Source: Lewinellaceae bacterium
GTDB lineage: Bacteria > Bacteroidota > Bacteroidia > Chitinophagales > Saprospiraceae
Direction: 5' to 3'
DNA length: 64,000 nt
Assembly: GCA_020636195.1 (NCBI GenBank)
Contig: JACJYH010000002.1
Location: forward strand, 1-64,000
Made by a program: the position numbers and the translations under genes. Under the pieces are notes generated by a model. It searched no databases, was not told the origin of the DNA, and saw only the letters and a list, made by a program, of their open reading frames with translations. Of the stretch, positions 1-7,858 are shown piece after piece (position 1 is the stretch's first letter; every line of letters starts with the position of its first letter).

Positions 1-1
1 C

Positions 2-211
2 ATCAGATACAACATGCCAGAGGCAGGATCAGCAACGATCACAGTCTATGATGTAGCAGGAAAAGTAGCTGCACAGAGAGTTGTAAATGCTGTTAAAGGT
101 ATGAATACTGAGAAATTCACAAGAGCGGACATCAACGCAAGCGGCGTACTCATGTACAAAGTAGAAAGTGGTGACCACGTAGGTACTAAGAAGATGATCA
201 TCATCGACTAA
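2..211 (+). CDS. C-terminal end of a T9SS-secreted protein (5' truncated by window)
   Basis: Partial gene that enters from the left edge; the frame is open from base 2, so the ATG at 14 is probably an internal Met. The 69 visible residues read as a type A T9SS C-terminal sorting domain: a strand around RYNMPEAGSATITVYDVAGK, then a Gly-X-N segment, a Leu/Met-Tyr strand and the basic end KKMIIID. In this family the domain directs an outer-membrane-crossing protein to the T9SS, which removes the tail and anchors or releases the cargo. The passenger lies outside the window, so its function is unknown. A strong terminator follows. Confidence 0.8.
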   Translation: MRYNMPEAGSATITVYDVAGKVAAQRVVNAVKGMNTEKFTRADINASGVLMYKVESGDHVGTKKMIIID

Positions 212-237
212 TCGATGACATGATTCATAAACGCAAT

Positions 238-268
238 AAAAAAGCCACTCAATTGAGTGGCTTTTTTA
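238..268 (+). terminator. Intrinsic terminator after the T9SS cargo gene
   Basis: Perfect palindrome GCCACTC-AATT-GAGTGGC (244-261) with an A-tract before it and a run of six T after it. It lies 30 bases past the stop codon at 211. The flanking A and T tracts also allow it to work in the other direction. Confidence 0.9.
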
Positions 269-373
269 TTGTAACAACAGGTTCAGTTTTAGAAAAAATG
301 CTCGAACGAAAATAATTTCAATAGCAATATTATGTGTCCCTTTTAAATTTTCCTTAAATTTGAAACATTTTAT

Positions 374-381
374 TACTTTTG
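374..381 (+). promoter_or_regulatory. -7 promoter box (TACTTTTG) for the TlpA-like gene
   Basis: Matches the Bacteroidota TAnnTTTG -7 consensus and lies 35 bases before the ATG at 417, giving a leader of roughly 30 nt. No TTG at the usual 17-23 nt spacing was found upstream, so only the -7 half is supported. Confidence 0.5.
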
Positions 382-416
382 TCAGTCTTACATTCATAAA
401 TTTATAAACGAAATCC

Positions 417-926
417 ATGAATTACTTTTCAATTCTTTTCTTTTCAATTTTTCTTTCAAATGTAAGTTTAGCAGGAATAACACCGACGACTAATACGCCA
501 TTTCCATCTATTGATGTTAAAACTTTGGATGGTAAGCTTGTGAATACCCAAGATTATTTGAAAGACAATAAAATTACCATAGTATCATTTTGGGCGACAT
601 GGTGCACTCCTTGTAAGAGAGAATTGGATGCTGTGCATGAATTGTTTGAAGAATGGTCAACAAAATATAATGTTCAGGTTTTAGCCATCACTATAGATGA
701 TGCACGTGGGCTTACAAAAGTTCCCGCATTGGTGCAAAGTAAAGGTTGGGAGTTTGTTGTGTTATCTGATGGAAAGCAAGAATTGCAGCAAGCCCTTGGA
801 TTTCAAACTGTTCCGCAAAGCTATTTGCTGAATGCAAAAGGTGAAATAGTCTATAGCCACATTGGCTACCAACCAGGAGATGAACTGGAATTAGAAGAAC
901 AAATCCTGTCATTGGTTCAAGAGTAA
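417..926 (+). CDS. TlpA-like periplasmic thioredoxin
   Basis: A 169-residue protein with an N-terminal signal peptide (residues 1-19, hydrophobic, ending SLAG) and one thioredoxin fold. The active site WCTPC has Cys63 and Cys66, preceded by the TlpA-type strand IVSFWAT; the cis-proline loop is at TVPQS (Pro132). Family members are thiol-disulfide oxidoreductases that keep exported proteins or cytochrome c cysteines reduced. It has its own -7 box and stands alone between a terminator and a MITE-like element, so the sequence does not show its partner protein. The downstream TonB receptor/Cys-rich pair is on the opposite strand. Family call firm, substrate unknown. Confidence 0.88.
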   Translation: MNYFSILFFSIFLSNVSLAGITPTTNTPFPSIDVKTLDGKLVNTQDYLKDNKITIVSFWATWCTPCKRELDAVHELFEEWSTKYNVQVLAITIDDARGLTKVPALVQSKGWEFVVLSDGKQELQQALGFQTVPQSYLLNAKGEIVYSHIGYQPGDELELEEQILSLVQE

Positions 927-933
927 TTTTATT

Positions 934-1099
934 TTAGAGTATGTTTAAAATTTATCCTTTAGCACGAAAATGTTTTATTTTGGCTACAAATTCGTTAAAT
1001 TTTTCGTCGAATTGCCCACATTCGACTGCAAAATTTGCCTTTTTTCGCTCAAAATAATTCCATTTTATTAGCCAAAAACAAAATTTAAACATACTCTTA
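934..1099. mobile_element. MITE-like element, long copy (copy 1)
   Basis: A 160-bp non-coding element (937-1096) with ends GAGTATGTTTAAA and TTTAAACATACTC as inverted repeats, flanked by TTA on both sides (934-936 and 1097-1099). It is in the opposite orientation to the copies at 33365 and 47759 and carries about 85-90 bp of interior that they lack. The interior has a hairpin, GTCGAAT (1006-1012) with ATTCGAC (1020-1026). There is no ORF. The TTA flanks would fit a 3-bp target duplication as made by some IS5-family elements, but no parent transposase is in the window. It sits between the tlpA-like gene and that gene's apparent terminator. Confidence 0.75.
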
Positions 1100-1107
1100 A
1101 AATATGG

Positions 1108-1148
1108 AAATCCCGCACCAGATTATGTATCTAGTACGGGATTTTTTT
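1108..1148 (+). terminator. Intrinsic terminator downstream of the MITE-like element
   Basis: Stem AAATCCCG (1108-1115) pairs with CGGGATTT (1137-1144), with a T-run at 1142-1148 on the plus strand. Its polarity fits termination of the tlpA-like transcript, now 180 bases upstream with the MITE-like element between. The T-run overlaps the stop codon of the minus-strand TonB receptor. Confidence 0.7.
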
Positions 1149-3708
1149 ATTTGATAGTGTATCTTAATCCAAGATAGATATTTCTACCCATCATCGGTCC
1201 CCAAACAAGGGATGCATCAAAATCAGGATGAAATGGATCGTGAGCAGCAATGATAGCATCATGAATACGATAGTCAAAAATATTTTCTCCACCCAAATAC
1301 CATTCAAAACCATTTGCAAATGATTCAGATATTTGGATATGGCTCAGAAAATAATCCGGAGACTGTGTGATAAAAGCATGGTCTTCGTGAATCTTCTGAG
1401 GAATCCTGACGCTGCTTAACCAATTGATGGTATAATCCAATGAAAATCCCTTCCCAAATGAAAAAGATATATTTGCAAATGCTTTATGGGGTGAAATCAA
1501 TGGTTGAGCCAATAATTTTCCGTCGTAGGTGGTTTGAACATCATTGTATCGATAGGCTAACTTTATATCAATTCCTTTTACAGGATTTCCTTCTAAGAGG
1601 ACTTGGGTACTATTAGAAAATGCTTTTCCATTTAGATTATAAAACCAAACCTCATTTTGATTTCTTTCTAAATCCATGATGATTTTATTTGTAAATTGGA
1701 TATGGTTGAAATCTATTGAAAGGCTGTATTGGCTCCCTGAAAATACCCATTCTTTATACATATTTGCGCCTACATTATATGCAACCTCCGCATTCAAACC
1801 ATAAGGGTTTGTAGAAGAAATCGATTCTACATGGATAGCTCGATTGGAAGCAAAAATGCCTACATTTTCCGCAAAAATGGATTGTGTTCTCTGTCCTCTT
1901 CCGCCAGCAACTCTGAAAATTAGTCCTTCATTTACAGCATATCGCATATTCAATCTGGGTGTTATAAAAAATCCATATTGATTATGATAATCGCCTCTAA
2001 GTCCAAGAACTGCTGTAAACTTATCTCCTGATTTATAGGTATAATCTAGAAATGCTCCTGGCACCAATTCCATTCTTTGATATGGCCTATCGACCACCCA
2101 TTCATCAAACTTATCTAACTGGGCTGAAATTCCTGTTCTGATCCCGTGGTTTTTGGTGCCAATTTTATTTTGATAAATAGAATTAAAATACAGTGATTGT
2201 TGGACTCCATCATATCGACGTTTCCCATACATTGATTTAAGATCGTGATATACACCTGAGAATTGTAACCCGATTGATCTTGATGGATTATTGATGTCGA
2301 TATATCCTTTTTTGATCCAAAATTCTCCTCTCTTTACTTGGGAGTTAGCGCCCCAGATGAAATTTCTATTTGAGATGATGGGGTCAAAATCGTTTTGACC
2401 ACTGATCTGGTTTTGATAGGACACTTTGAAACCCAATTGTGCTTCATGACCATTGTTTGGATTTGAATAATCCCACCTGTTGGCAAAGGCAAATTGATTT
2501 CCCTTCGGCATATCCATGAATCCATCCTTATTCAAATCTCTGTTTTGACTGCGACCACTAAAATGAAGAAATGTGGCTGTCCCAAGTTTTTCAGTGATAT
2601 GTTGACTTGCGATATGGTTGAATTCTGCCCGACCTGCTTGATTTCCGTAAATATTGAAGTGCATTTTTTCTGCTTTCAATGCCTTTTTAAGTTCAACGTT
2701 GATTTGGCCTGTCATACTTTCAAAACCATTGACAACCGAGCCCGCACCCATATTGAGTTGCATCCCTTCAACCCAAGGACCTGGGGTGCTATGTAAACTC
2801 TGGATTGCAGAAAGTCCACGTGCATCAGGGATATTTTCACGAGTTATTTGTATGTATGGACCAGCCAATCCAAGCATTTCAATCCTTCTGGTACCGGTCA
2901 CGGCATCAGTCATAGACCCATCAATGGAAGGTGTCGTGTCAAAACTTTCTGCCAAAGTGCAACAAGCAGCTTTCAATAACTCTTTACTGGATATTTGCTG
3001 TATTTTAATCGGATCTATAAAGGAATATTCTGTCGTCCGCCTTCTATGTGCAACGGTTACTTCATCCAACACTGTTGAATTACGCATTGTGATCAAAATA
3101 TTGCCAGGCTTATCAACATATAGCGTATCATTTTTAAACCCGATGTAGGATACCACTAAATTTCTCAATTTAGTTTCAAATGGCAATTCAAAATGTCCAT
3201 TTAAATCGGTAATTGTCCCAATACTTGAATTCTCAAGCCAGTAAATGTTCGCACCGATAAGTGGCGAATTTTTTCCTTCTAGAGTCTCTTCATTGACTGT
3301 ACCGCTAAGCACACTTTGATGGCTGTGATCTTGTTCTTCGTGGTCATGATCATCTTCAATGGAAGTATCAACTTCATCAGCTGGATTGCGATATTTACAA
3401 CATTCATGTAGGGAGTTATATGCCTCATCAGTTGCTTTTTGATCTTCTGTGTCATGGCCAACTTTGAGTAAAGCCTTTATAAGCTTTTCTTTATTGAATT
3501 TTTCATTGTATTGGACAATAAGTTGTTGTTTTTCAATGGAATAGTTTGAGGACACAACGCCTTTTGTTTTGTTGCTGGTGTTTTCAATTCTATCTTTACA
3601 CATGCCACATTGTCCGGAAACATGTATTGTAATGGTATCTTGACAGAATAATGCCGAAATACTCAGTATCCAAATAGATAGAATACCTATATATTTATTC
3701 AAATTCAT
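1147..3708 (-). CDS. TonB-dependent receptor with fused N-terminal heavy-metal (HMA) domain
   Basis: An 853-residue outer-membrane receptor. In order: signal peptide (1-22, ending ALFCQ); an HMA-like ferredoxin fold (about 23-90) with the metal-site motif GQCGMCKDRIE; a linker with Cys-Cys and a His/Asp-rich stretch (DDHDHEEQDHSHQ, about 118-131); a carboxypeptidase-like regulatory domain (about 134-215); a plug domain (about 225-345) containing AACCTLAESF and the segment ending GFESMTGQINVEL; and a beta barrel to the C-terminus. Family knowledge points to outer-membrane handling of a soft metal such as copper. A Cys-rich secreted protein is encoded 59 bases upstream on the same strand and is probably co-transcribed. 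Copper rather than Zn, Hg or Cd is inference. Confidence 0.85.
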   Translation of the reverse strand: MNLNKYIGILSIWILSISALFCQDTITIHVSGQCGMCKDRIENTSNKTKGVVSSNYSIEKQQLIVQYNEKFNKEKLIKALLKVGHDTEDQKATDEAYNSLHECCKYRNPADEVDTSIEDDHDHEEQDHSHQSVLSGTVNEETLEGKNSPLIGANIYWLENSSIGTITDLNGHFELPFETKLRNLVVSYIGFKNDTLYVDKPGNILITMRNSTVLDEVTVAHRRRTTEYSFIDPIKIQQISSKELLKAACCTLAESFDTTPSIDGSMTDAVTGTRRIEMLGLAGPYIQITRENIPDARGLSAIQSLHSTPGPWVEGMQLNMGAGSVVNGFESMTGQINVELKKALKAEKMHFNIYGNQAGRAEFNHIASQHITEKLGTATFLHFSGRSQNRDLNKDGFMDMPKGNQFAFANRWDYSNPNNGHEAQLGFKVSYQNQISGQNDFDPIISNRNFIWGANSQVKRGEFWIKKGYIDINNPSRSIGLQFSGVYHDLKSMYGKRRYDGVQQSLYFNSIYQNKIGTKNHGIRTGISAQLDKFDEWVVDRPYQRMELVPGAFLDYTYKSGDKFTAVLGLRGDYHNQYGFFITPRLNMRYAVNEGLIFRVAGGRGQRTQSIFAENVGIFASNRAIHVESISSTNPYGLNAEVAYNVGANMYKEWVFSGSQYSLSIDFNHIQFTNKIIMDLERNQNEVWFYNLNGKAFSNSTQVLLEGNPVKGIDIKLAYRYNDVQTTYDGKLLAQPLISPHKAFANISFSFGKGFSLDYTINWLSSVRIPQKIHEDHAFITQSPDYFLSHIQISESFANGFEWYLGGENIFDYRIHDAIIAAHDPFHPDFDASLVWGPMMGRNIYLGLRYTIK

Positions 3709-3767
3709 GATAAATCTTTAAATTGTTTAAAAAAATGGAATGTCAATTTCCTTAACTTTTCTAAAGA

Positions 3768-4130
3768 TTACAATTGTGGTGGGTTGTATAGAGACTTGTG
3801 ATAGTCAAATGAATGGAAGCTATTTTCCACTAAAATTTTTTCATATGATGGTTTCTGAACGCATTCAAAGGCAAGTCTTTCATCCTTTTCATTGGAGATC
3901 ACTTTCATGCAGCAAAAGCAGTGACAACCATCTTTGCAACAATCCTTTTTTTCATGAGAATCAGTGTTCTTGTCACCTGAAACAGTTTTGTGGCAACTTT
4001 TGGTTTCTTTTCGCAGCATCTTTTCGGATTGGCAACATGCCATTTCCTCCACATGGTCAAAAACCAACGGACATTTTGACCAAGATTGGCCAAAGAAAAG
4101 CATTGCTAAACTGAAGGCAATAAACTTCAT
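3768..4130 (-). CDS. Small secreted Cys-rich protein, probable metal-binding partner of the HMA-TonB receptor
   Basis: A 120-residue protein with a signal peptide (about 1-18, MKFIAFSLAMLFFGQSWS) and about ten cysteines in the mature part, clustered as ACCQ, SCHK and DCCKDGCHCFCC, ending in NPPQL. This pattern of Cys pairs plus a late Pro-Pro resembles the small HYC_CC_PP-type proteins often seen beside heavy-metal TonB receptors in Bacteroidota; the match is by pattern only. The density of soft ligands argues for metal binding in the periplasm or on the surface. It precedes the receptor gene in the same direction and is separated from tyrS by 69 bases with no obvious terminator. The antisense reading frames over this stretch are shadows. 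Confidence 0.7.
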   Translation of the reverse strand: MKFIAFSLAMLFFGQSWSKCPLVFDHVEEMACCQSEKMLRKETKSCHKTVSGDKNTDSHEKKDCCKDGCHCFCCMKVISNEKDERLAFECVQKPSYEKILVENSFHSFDYHKSLYNPPQL

Positions 4131-4199
4131 TAGATGTTTAAATGTGCCTATTATTACAATCTTTTAGTGAAATTGTTGCATATAATTATGTGAAAAAGA

Positions 4200-5468
4200 T
4201 CACAATTGCCAAATAATCAAGTATTTATTTTTTTTTCCATTTTCAACTAAGGTGTATTTCCCATAAAGTCTATCACCTGCGGAAAGCATATGCTCGACGG
4301 ATGATATTTTGATTTTATTGACAGAAATAGCATTATTTTGAATGGCTTTGCGCGCTTCAGACTTGGATGATAAAATCTGGGTCTCTGCTAAAATATCGAC
4401 CCATGAATCTTCTCCATCAGCATTATTTTTTGCCATTTTGATACTTGGAATCTCATGGCTGATAAGCTCAAACTGTGGTTCAGATATATTTTGTGGATGG
4501 TTTCCTGCCTTCCCGAAGAGTAATTCTGTTGCCAACTGTACGTTTTGACAGTCTAGTTCGCTATGCACTCTTACGGTCAATTCCTCCGCCAAAAGCTTTT
4601 TTAACATTCTTGGATCGTCTGCATGTTGAGATTCTAAATGTTCAATGTCTTCTCTCGTCCGCAATGAAAAAAATCTGAAAAACTTGGGTAAATCAGCATC
4701 ATCAGCATTGAGCCAAAATTGGTAGAACTTGTATGGAGAAGTCATTTTAGGATCAAGCCAAATATTGCCTTGTTCTGATTTTCCAAATTTTGAGCCGTCG
4801 GATTTTGTAAGCAAAGGTGTAGTCAAAGCATACGCTTTTCCATCGATATTTCTTCTGATGAATTCTGTGCCTGAAGTGATGTTGCCCCATTGGTCAGAAC
4901 CACCCATTTGGAGATTGCAACCATATGTATCATACAAAATCTGAAAGTCATAGGATTGCAAAAGCTGGTAGCTGAATTCCGTAAACGAGAGGCCAGTTTC
5001 CAATCTGTTTTTCACTGAATCTTTTGACATCATATAGCTAACCGTAAGCGTTTTTCCTACATCTCTAAGGAAGTCTAACACATTCATGTTACGATAGAAA
5101 TCATGATTATTCACGAGGATGGCAGCATTTTCCCCACTAAAATCCAAAAATTTCTTCATTTGATCGGTTTGGAAAGCCAAATTCGCATCAAGTTCTTCAT
5201 AAGATTTCAAGTCTCTCTCCTTATCCTTGCCTGATGGATCGCCTACTCTTCCTGTGGCACCACCCATGAGCACGATAGGTTTGTTTCCTGTCAATTGAAA
5301 AAACTTTAATATCATGATTTGGACGAGGTTTCCGATAGTCATACTAGGCGCTGTTGGATCAAAACCAATATAACCAATCGCTGGCTTTTTAGCCATCATT
5401 TCTTCAACTCCCGGTGTCATATCGTGAAGCATACCTCTCCACTTCAATTCTTCTATAAATGTACTCAT
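4200..5468 (-). CDS. tyrS: Tyrosyl-tRNA synthetase
   Basis: A 422-residue class I aminoacyl-tRNA synthetase that charges tRNA-Tyr. The Rossmann catalytic domain has the HIGH-equivalent at 44-47 as TIGN after GFDPTAPS, the tyrosine/ATP site GGSDQWGN (189-196), and the KMSKS-equivalent KFGKS (227-231). The C-terminal part (about 355-420) has the S4 RNA-binding pattern (ARKAIQNNAISVN). The length is normal for bacterial TyrS. TIGN in place of the more usual HIGH/HIGN is a mild variant. The ATG at 5468 gives the expected N-terminus MSTFIEELKWRG. It is transcribed toward the Cys-rich/HMA-receptor pair but is functionally unrelated to it. Confidence 0.97.
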   Translation of the reverse strand: MSTFIEELKWRGMLHDMTPGVEEMMAKKPAIGYIGFDPTAPSMTIGNLVQIMILKFFQLTGNKPIVLMGGATGRVGDPSGKDKERDLKSYEELDANLAFQTDQMKKFLDFSGENAAILVNNHDFYRNMNVLDFLRDVGKTLTVSYMMSKDSVKNRLETGLSFTEFSYQLLQSYDFQILYDTYGCNLQMGGSDQWGNITSGTEFIRRNIDGKAYALTTPLLTKSDGSKFGKSEQGNIWLDPKMTSPYKFYQFWLNADDADLPKFFRFFSLRTREDIEHLESQHADDPRMLKKLLAEELTVRVHSELDCQNVQLATELLFGKAGNHPQNISEPQFELISHEIPSIKMAKNNADGEDSWVDILAETQILSSKSEARKAIQNNAISVNKIKISSVEHMLSAGDRLYGKYTLVENGKKNKYLIIWQL

Positions 5469-5837
5469 ATAAAATCAATGAAATAAACCGCAATGATACG
5501 AAAAAATGGAATATATCGGTTGGGTAATCAGCCGAAGGTGACTTGTAGAATATAGTAACCAGCGAGCCGGAATATGGAAAATAGTTAAGCGATGATTTTT
5601 TCTCTCAAGAAAAATGGAATAAAAAAATACCGGACTGACTGGATGTATAATTGATGCAAATCATGTAAATTTGTAATAAAATAGGAAGCCTTAAAATGTG
5701 TAAAAATGGGAATGATTTAAAGTTGGATTGGCCTAGTTAGTGCAATATGTGGAATTAAAAGCTGAACTTTTTAGTTTAACAATTTTGGTCATTTATCTAA
5801 AAGAAATAATTTTATTAAGCCTAATTTCTGGTAAATA
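5469..5837. other. Intergenic region, no gene seen
   Basis: About 370 bases between the divergent tyrS and the accessory patch. AT-rich, with no ORF of note, no RNA gene fold I could recognise and no good TAnnTTTG box close to either start. It presumably holds the promoters of both neighbours. Confidence 0.5.
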
Positions 5838-6303
5838 ATGGATAAAAATAACAAGGCATATGTTTTATATTTGGTTATATTTGTAGTTATAGTCTATTTG
5901 GGCTATAATTTTTATCAATTTGCGACGTATTTAGAAGAGCAAGGAGAATGTGGAATGGCTGCGGGTCCAATTTATGGTAATAAGTTGGAGATTTCAAATC
6001 TTAATGTAAAAATTGACCAATATTTTGAATTTCCAAACGGTAAAATTGGGTTTTCCAATTTATTTGATACCAATCCACCTAAAATTATAAAATTTACAAA
6101 AGATGGTCAAATTATTTGGGGTTATGAGTTTTTTGGAAAATGATTCTATAGGAATCCCGTTTTATAAAATGTCAAACATGAAAATGAAGAAATTAAGTGA
6201 TGGTTTTGTTTTTGAATTTTTTAATCATAGTTTTTCAGAACCTGGAAAAATTTACTTTGATAATAATTTAAATTTGAAATATATGTGTTTGGAACCATTT
6301 TGA
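5838..6303 (+). pseudogene. Frameshifted small membrane-anchored protein, unknown family
   Basis: Two overlapping frames read as one protein broken by a single-base shift. Frame 1 (5838-6143) gives a membrane anchor (about residues 8-30) followed by a soluble part ending DGQIIWGYEFFGK. Frame 2 continues from the same place with LENDSIGIPFYKM and runs to 6303, ending CLEPF. The junction is a run of six T at 6129-6134; removing one T joins the frames into about 155 residues. This could be a true inactivation, a sequencing or assembly error in the homopolymer, or slippage. I do not recognise the family. The next gene starts 15 bases after the second stop, so the patch may be one transcript. Confidence 0.55.
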
Positions 6304-6318
6304 ATAAAAAATTTAATA

Positions 6319-7044
6319 GTGAAAAAATATCTTATCACGACACTTCTCATTATTATTGGAGTCTTGTTCATGCGTTATGGAAGGTCTATATATATGCCTT
6401 TGTATAATAGATTCAAAGGTTTAGAAACAATGGATTCCGTTATGAACAAAATTCAGTATCGAGTTTGGGAAAGGCTTGAAAATGATTTGGGTAAAATTGG
6501 ATTTAAAATGGATTTTCCCAAGGAAATTACCCTTGTGGTTTTTAAGGAAGAAAGATTACTCCAGGTTTATACAAAGGACTATATGGGAATTAAACTGTTG
6601 AAAACTTATCCTTTTACGGCTTACAGTGGTAAATTAGGCCCTAAACTTCGGGATGGGGACAGGCAAATTCCGGAAGGAGTGTACAAAGTGGAATATCTAA
6701 ATCCAAATAGTTCCTATTATTTGTCAATCAAGATAAATTATCCAAATGAATTTGACAAAACCAAATCTAAATTTTCAAATAACAAGGAAATGGGAAATGA
6801 CATATTTATTCATGGGAAATCTGCATCAATCGGATGCATTCCAATAGGCGATGAAGCAATAGAAGAAGTTTTTGTATTGACTCAGAAGGCTATTAATAAT
6901 GAAGTGAAAGTCATTATCAGTCCTAGAGATTTTAGAAAAAATAATACTTACCCAGAAATCGAAAACATAGAGTGGGAAAATGAACTATATTCCAAAATAA
7001 GTGCAGAACTAAATGAAATACAATGCAATGATTCGATCAACTAG
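6319..7044 (+). CDS. L,D-transpeptidase-like (YkuD/YafK-type) cell-wall protein
   Basis: A 241-residue protein with an uncleaved signal anchor (about 5-20) and a YkuD-type catalytic domain (about 70-210). The signature is present: the strand GDRQIPEGVYKV, then His165-Gly166 (FIHGKSAS) and catalytic Cys173 in SIGCIPIGD. Family members form or remodel 3-3 peptidoglycan cross-links or attach proteins to peptidoglycan in the periplasm. The spacing is closest to the YafK-like branch (HGK-x4-GC). The start is GTG at 6319; no ATG nearby gives a better N-terminus. It follows the frameshifted gene by 15 bases. Fold assignment good, exact substrate unknown. Confidence 0.82.
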   Translation: MKKYLITTLLIIIGVLFMRYGRSIYMPLYNRFKGLETMDSVMNKIQYRVWERLENDLGKIGFKMDFPKEITLVVFKEERLLQVYTKDYMGIKLLKTYPFTAYSGKLGPKLRDGDRQIPEGVYKVEYLNPNSSYYLSIKINYPNEFDKTKSKFSNNKEMGNDIFIHGKSASIGCIPIGDEAIEEVFVLTQKAINNEVKVIISPRDFRKNNTYPEIENIEWENELYSKISAELNEIQCNDSIN

Positions 7045-7140
7045 AATGGTTCAATGACAGATAGTCGCAAAAGAAACCCATCACTAAAAAGGTAGGTAAA
7101 TGGAACAACAGATTTTAATTTTAAAATTATTATTTTGAGA

Positions 7141-7572
7141 ATGAGTACACTTGCAAATAAACCATATATCCCAATGTTTATGTCGATTTTAATAATTTTC
7201 GTACTGGCCATTGTCAACCCAAATGAATTTATCGACATTCAATTACATGACACATATTTAGTCATTTCACCCATCCATTTGGGCGCTATACTTTCGTTTT
7301 ACTTAGGACTCACCGGCATTATTTATTGGCTCTTGCGTAAATTAAGTTGTGTCAAGTGGATGACAATTACCCACATTATATTCACTATTTTGGCTTGTGT
7401 TTTTTTTCAAATTTTTAGTTTGATATCCAGTAAATTCATTGAAATAGATAATAATGCCATTAGAATAATGTACCAAATTGCAACTGTAATAATTTTATTT
7501 GGTATCTTGAGTCAGGTCATATTTGTGGTAAACATTTTTCTTAGTTTAATTCGGAAAGTACACATGGATTAA
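7141..7572 (+). CDS. Small membrane protein resembling helices of cytochrome oxidase subunit I
   Basis: 143 residues with four predicted membrane spans (about 11-28, 45-67, 77-98, 110-135). Between spans 1 and 2 it carries DIQLHDTYLVISPIHLG, close to the heme-copper oxidase subunit I segment (D-x-x-LHDTYYVVAHFH) that supplies heme a3 and heme a histidines. Here the first is replaced (PIH for HFH), the second His is kept. The following TGIIYWLL and a later TH also match the order in subunit I. It is far too short for an oxidase and lacks the CuB site. I use the ATG at 7141 rather than the upstream TTG at 7135. Role unknown; similar short LHDTY proteins exist in other Bacteroidota. Confidence 0.65.
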   Translation: MSTLANKPYIPMFMSILIIFVLAIVNPNEFIDIQLHDTYLVISPIHLGAILSFYLGLTGIIYWLLRKLSCVKWMTITHIIFTILACVFFQIFSLISSKFIEIDNNAIRIMYQIATVIILFGILSQVIFVVNIFLSLIRKVHMD

Positions 7573-7858
7573 ATCCATAAATTTAATGTTGATGTAATTA
7601 TTATTAAAGTTGGGAAACTATGTTAAACACCACAGGTAAATTCCATCGAGATTATGTATAAAAATGAATATGAAACCATCCAATAAACTTTAAATTCTAA
7701 AGAAAATTACTATAGAATCAAAGATTTCACTTTACACATCCATGTATTGTGTGGAAAAATTCTTGATAAAATGGGTGCCTTTTTTATCAGATTTAAATAA
7801 AATTTGGTGACATGTGATCAGAACTTTATAATTTCGCCCAAATCAACATTTATACAAC

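Noticed and set aside
2494..3148. Plus-strand ORFs inside the HMA-TonB receptor (2494-2796 and 2654-3148)
   Set aside because: Antisense shadows of a well-supported gene; no family motifs or signals.
3740..4167. Plus-strand ORFs over the Cys-rich gene
   Set aside because: The minus frame has a signal peptide, clustered Cys and a matching neighbour; the plus frames have none of these.
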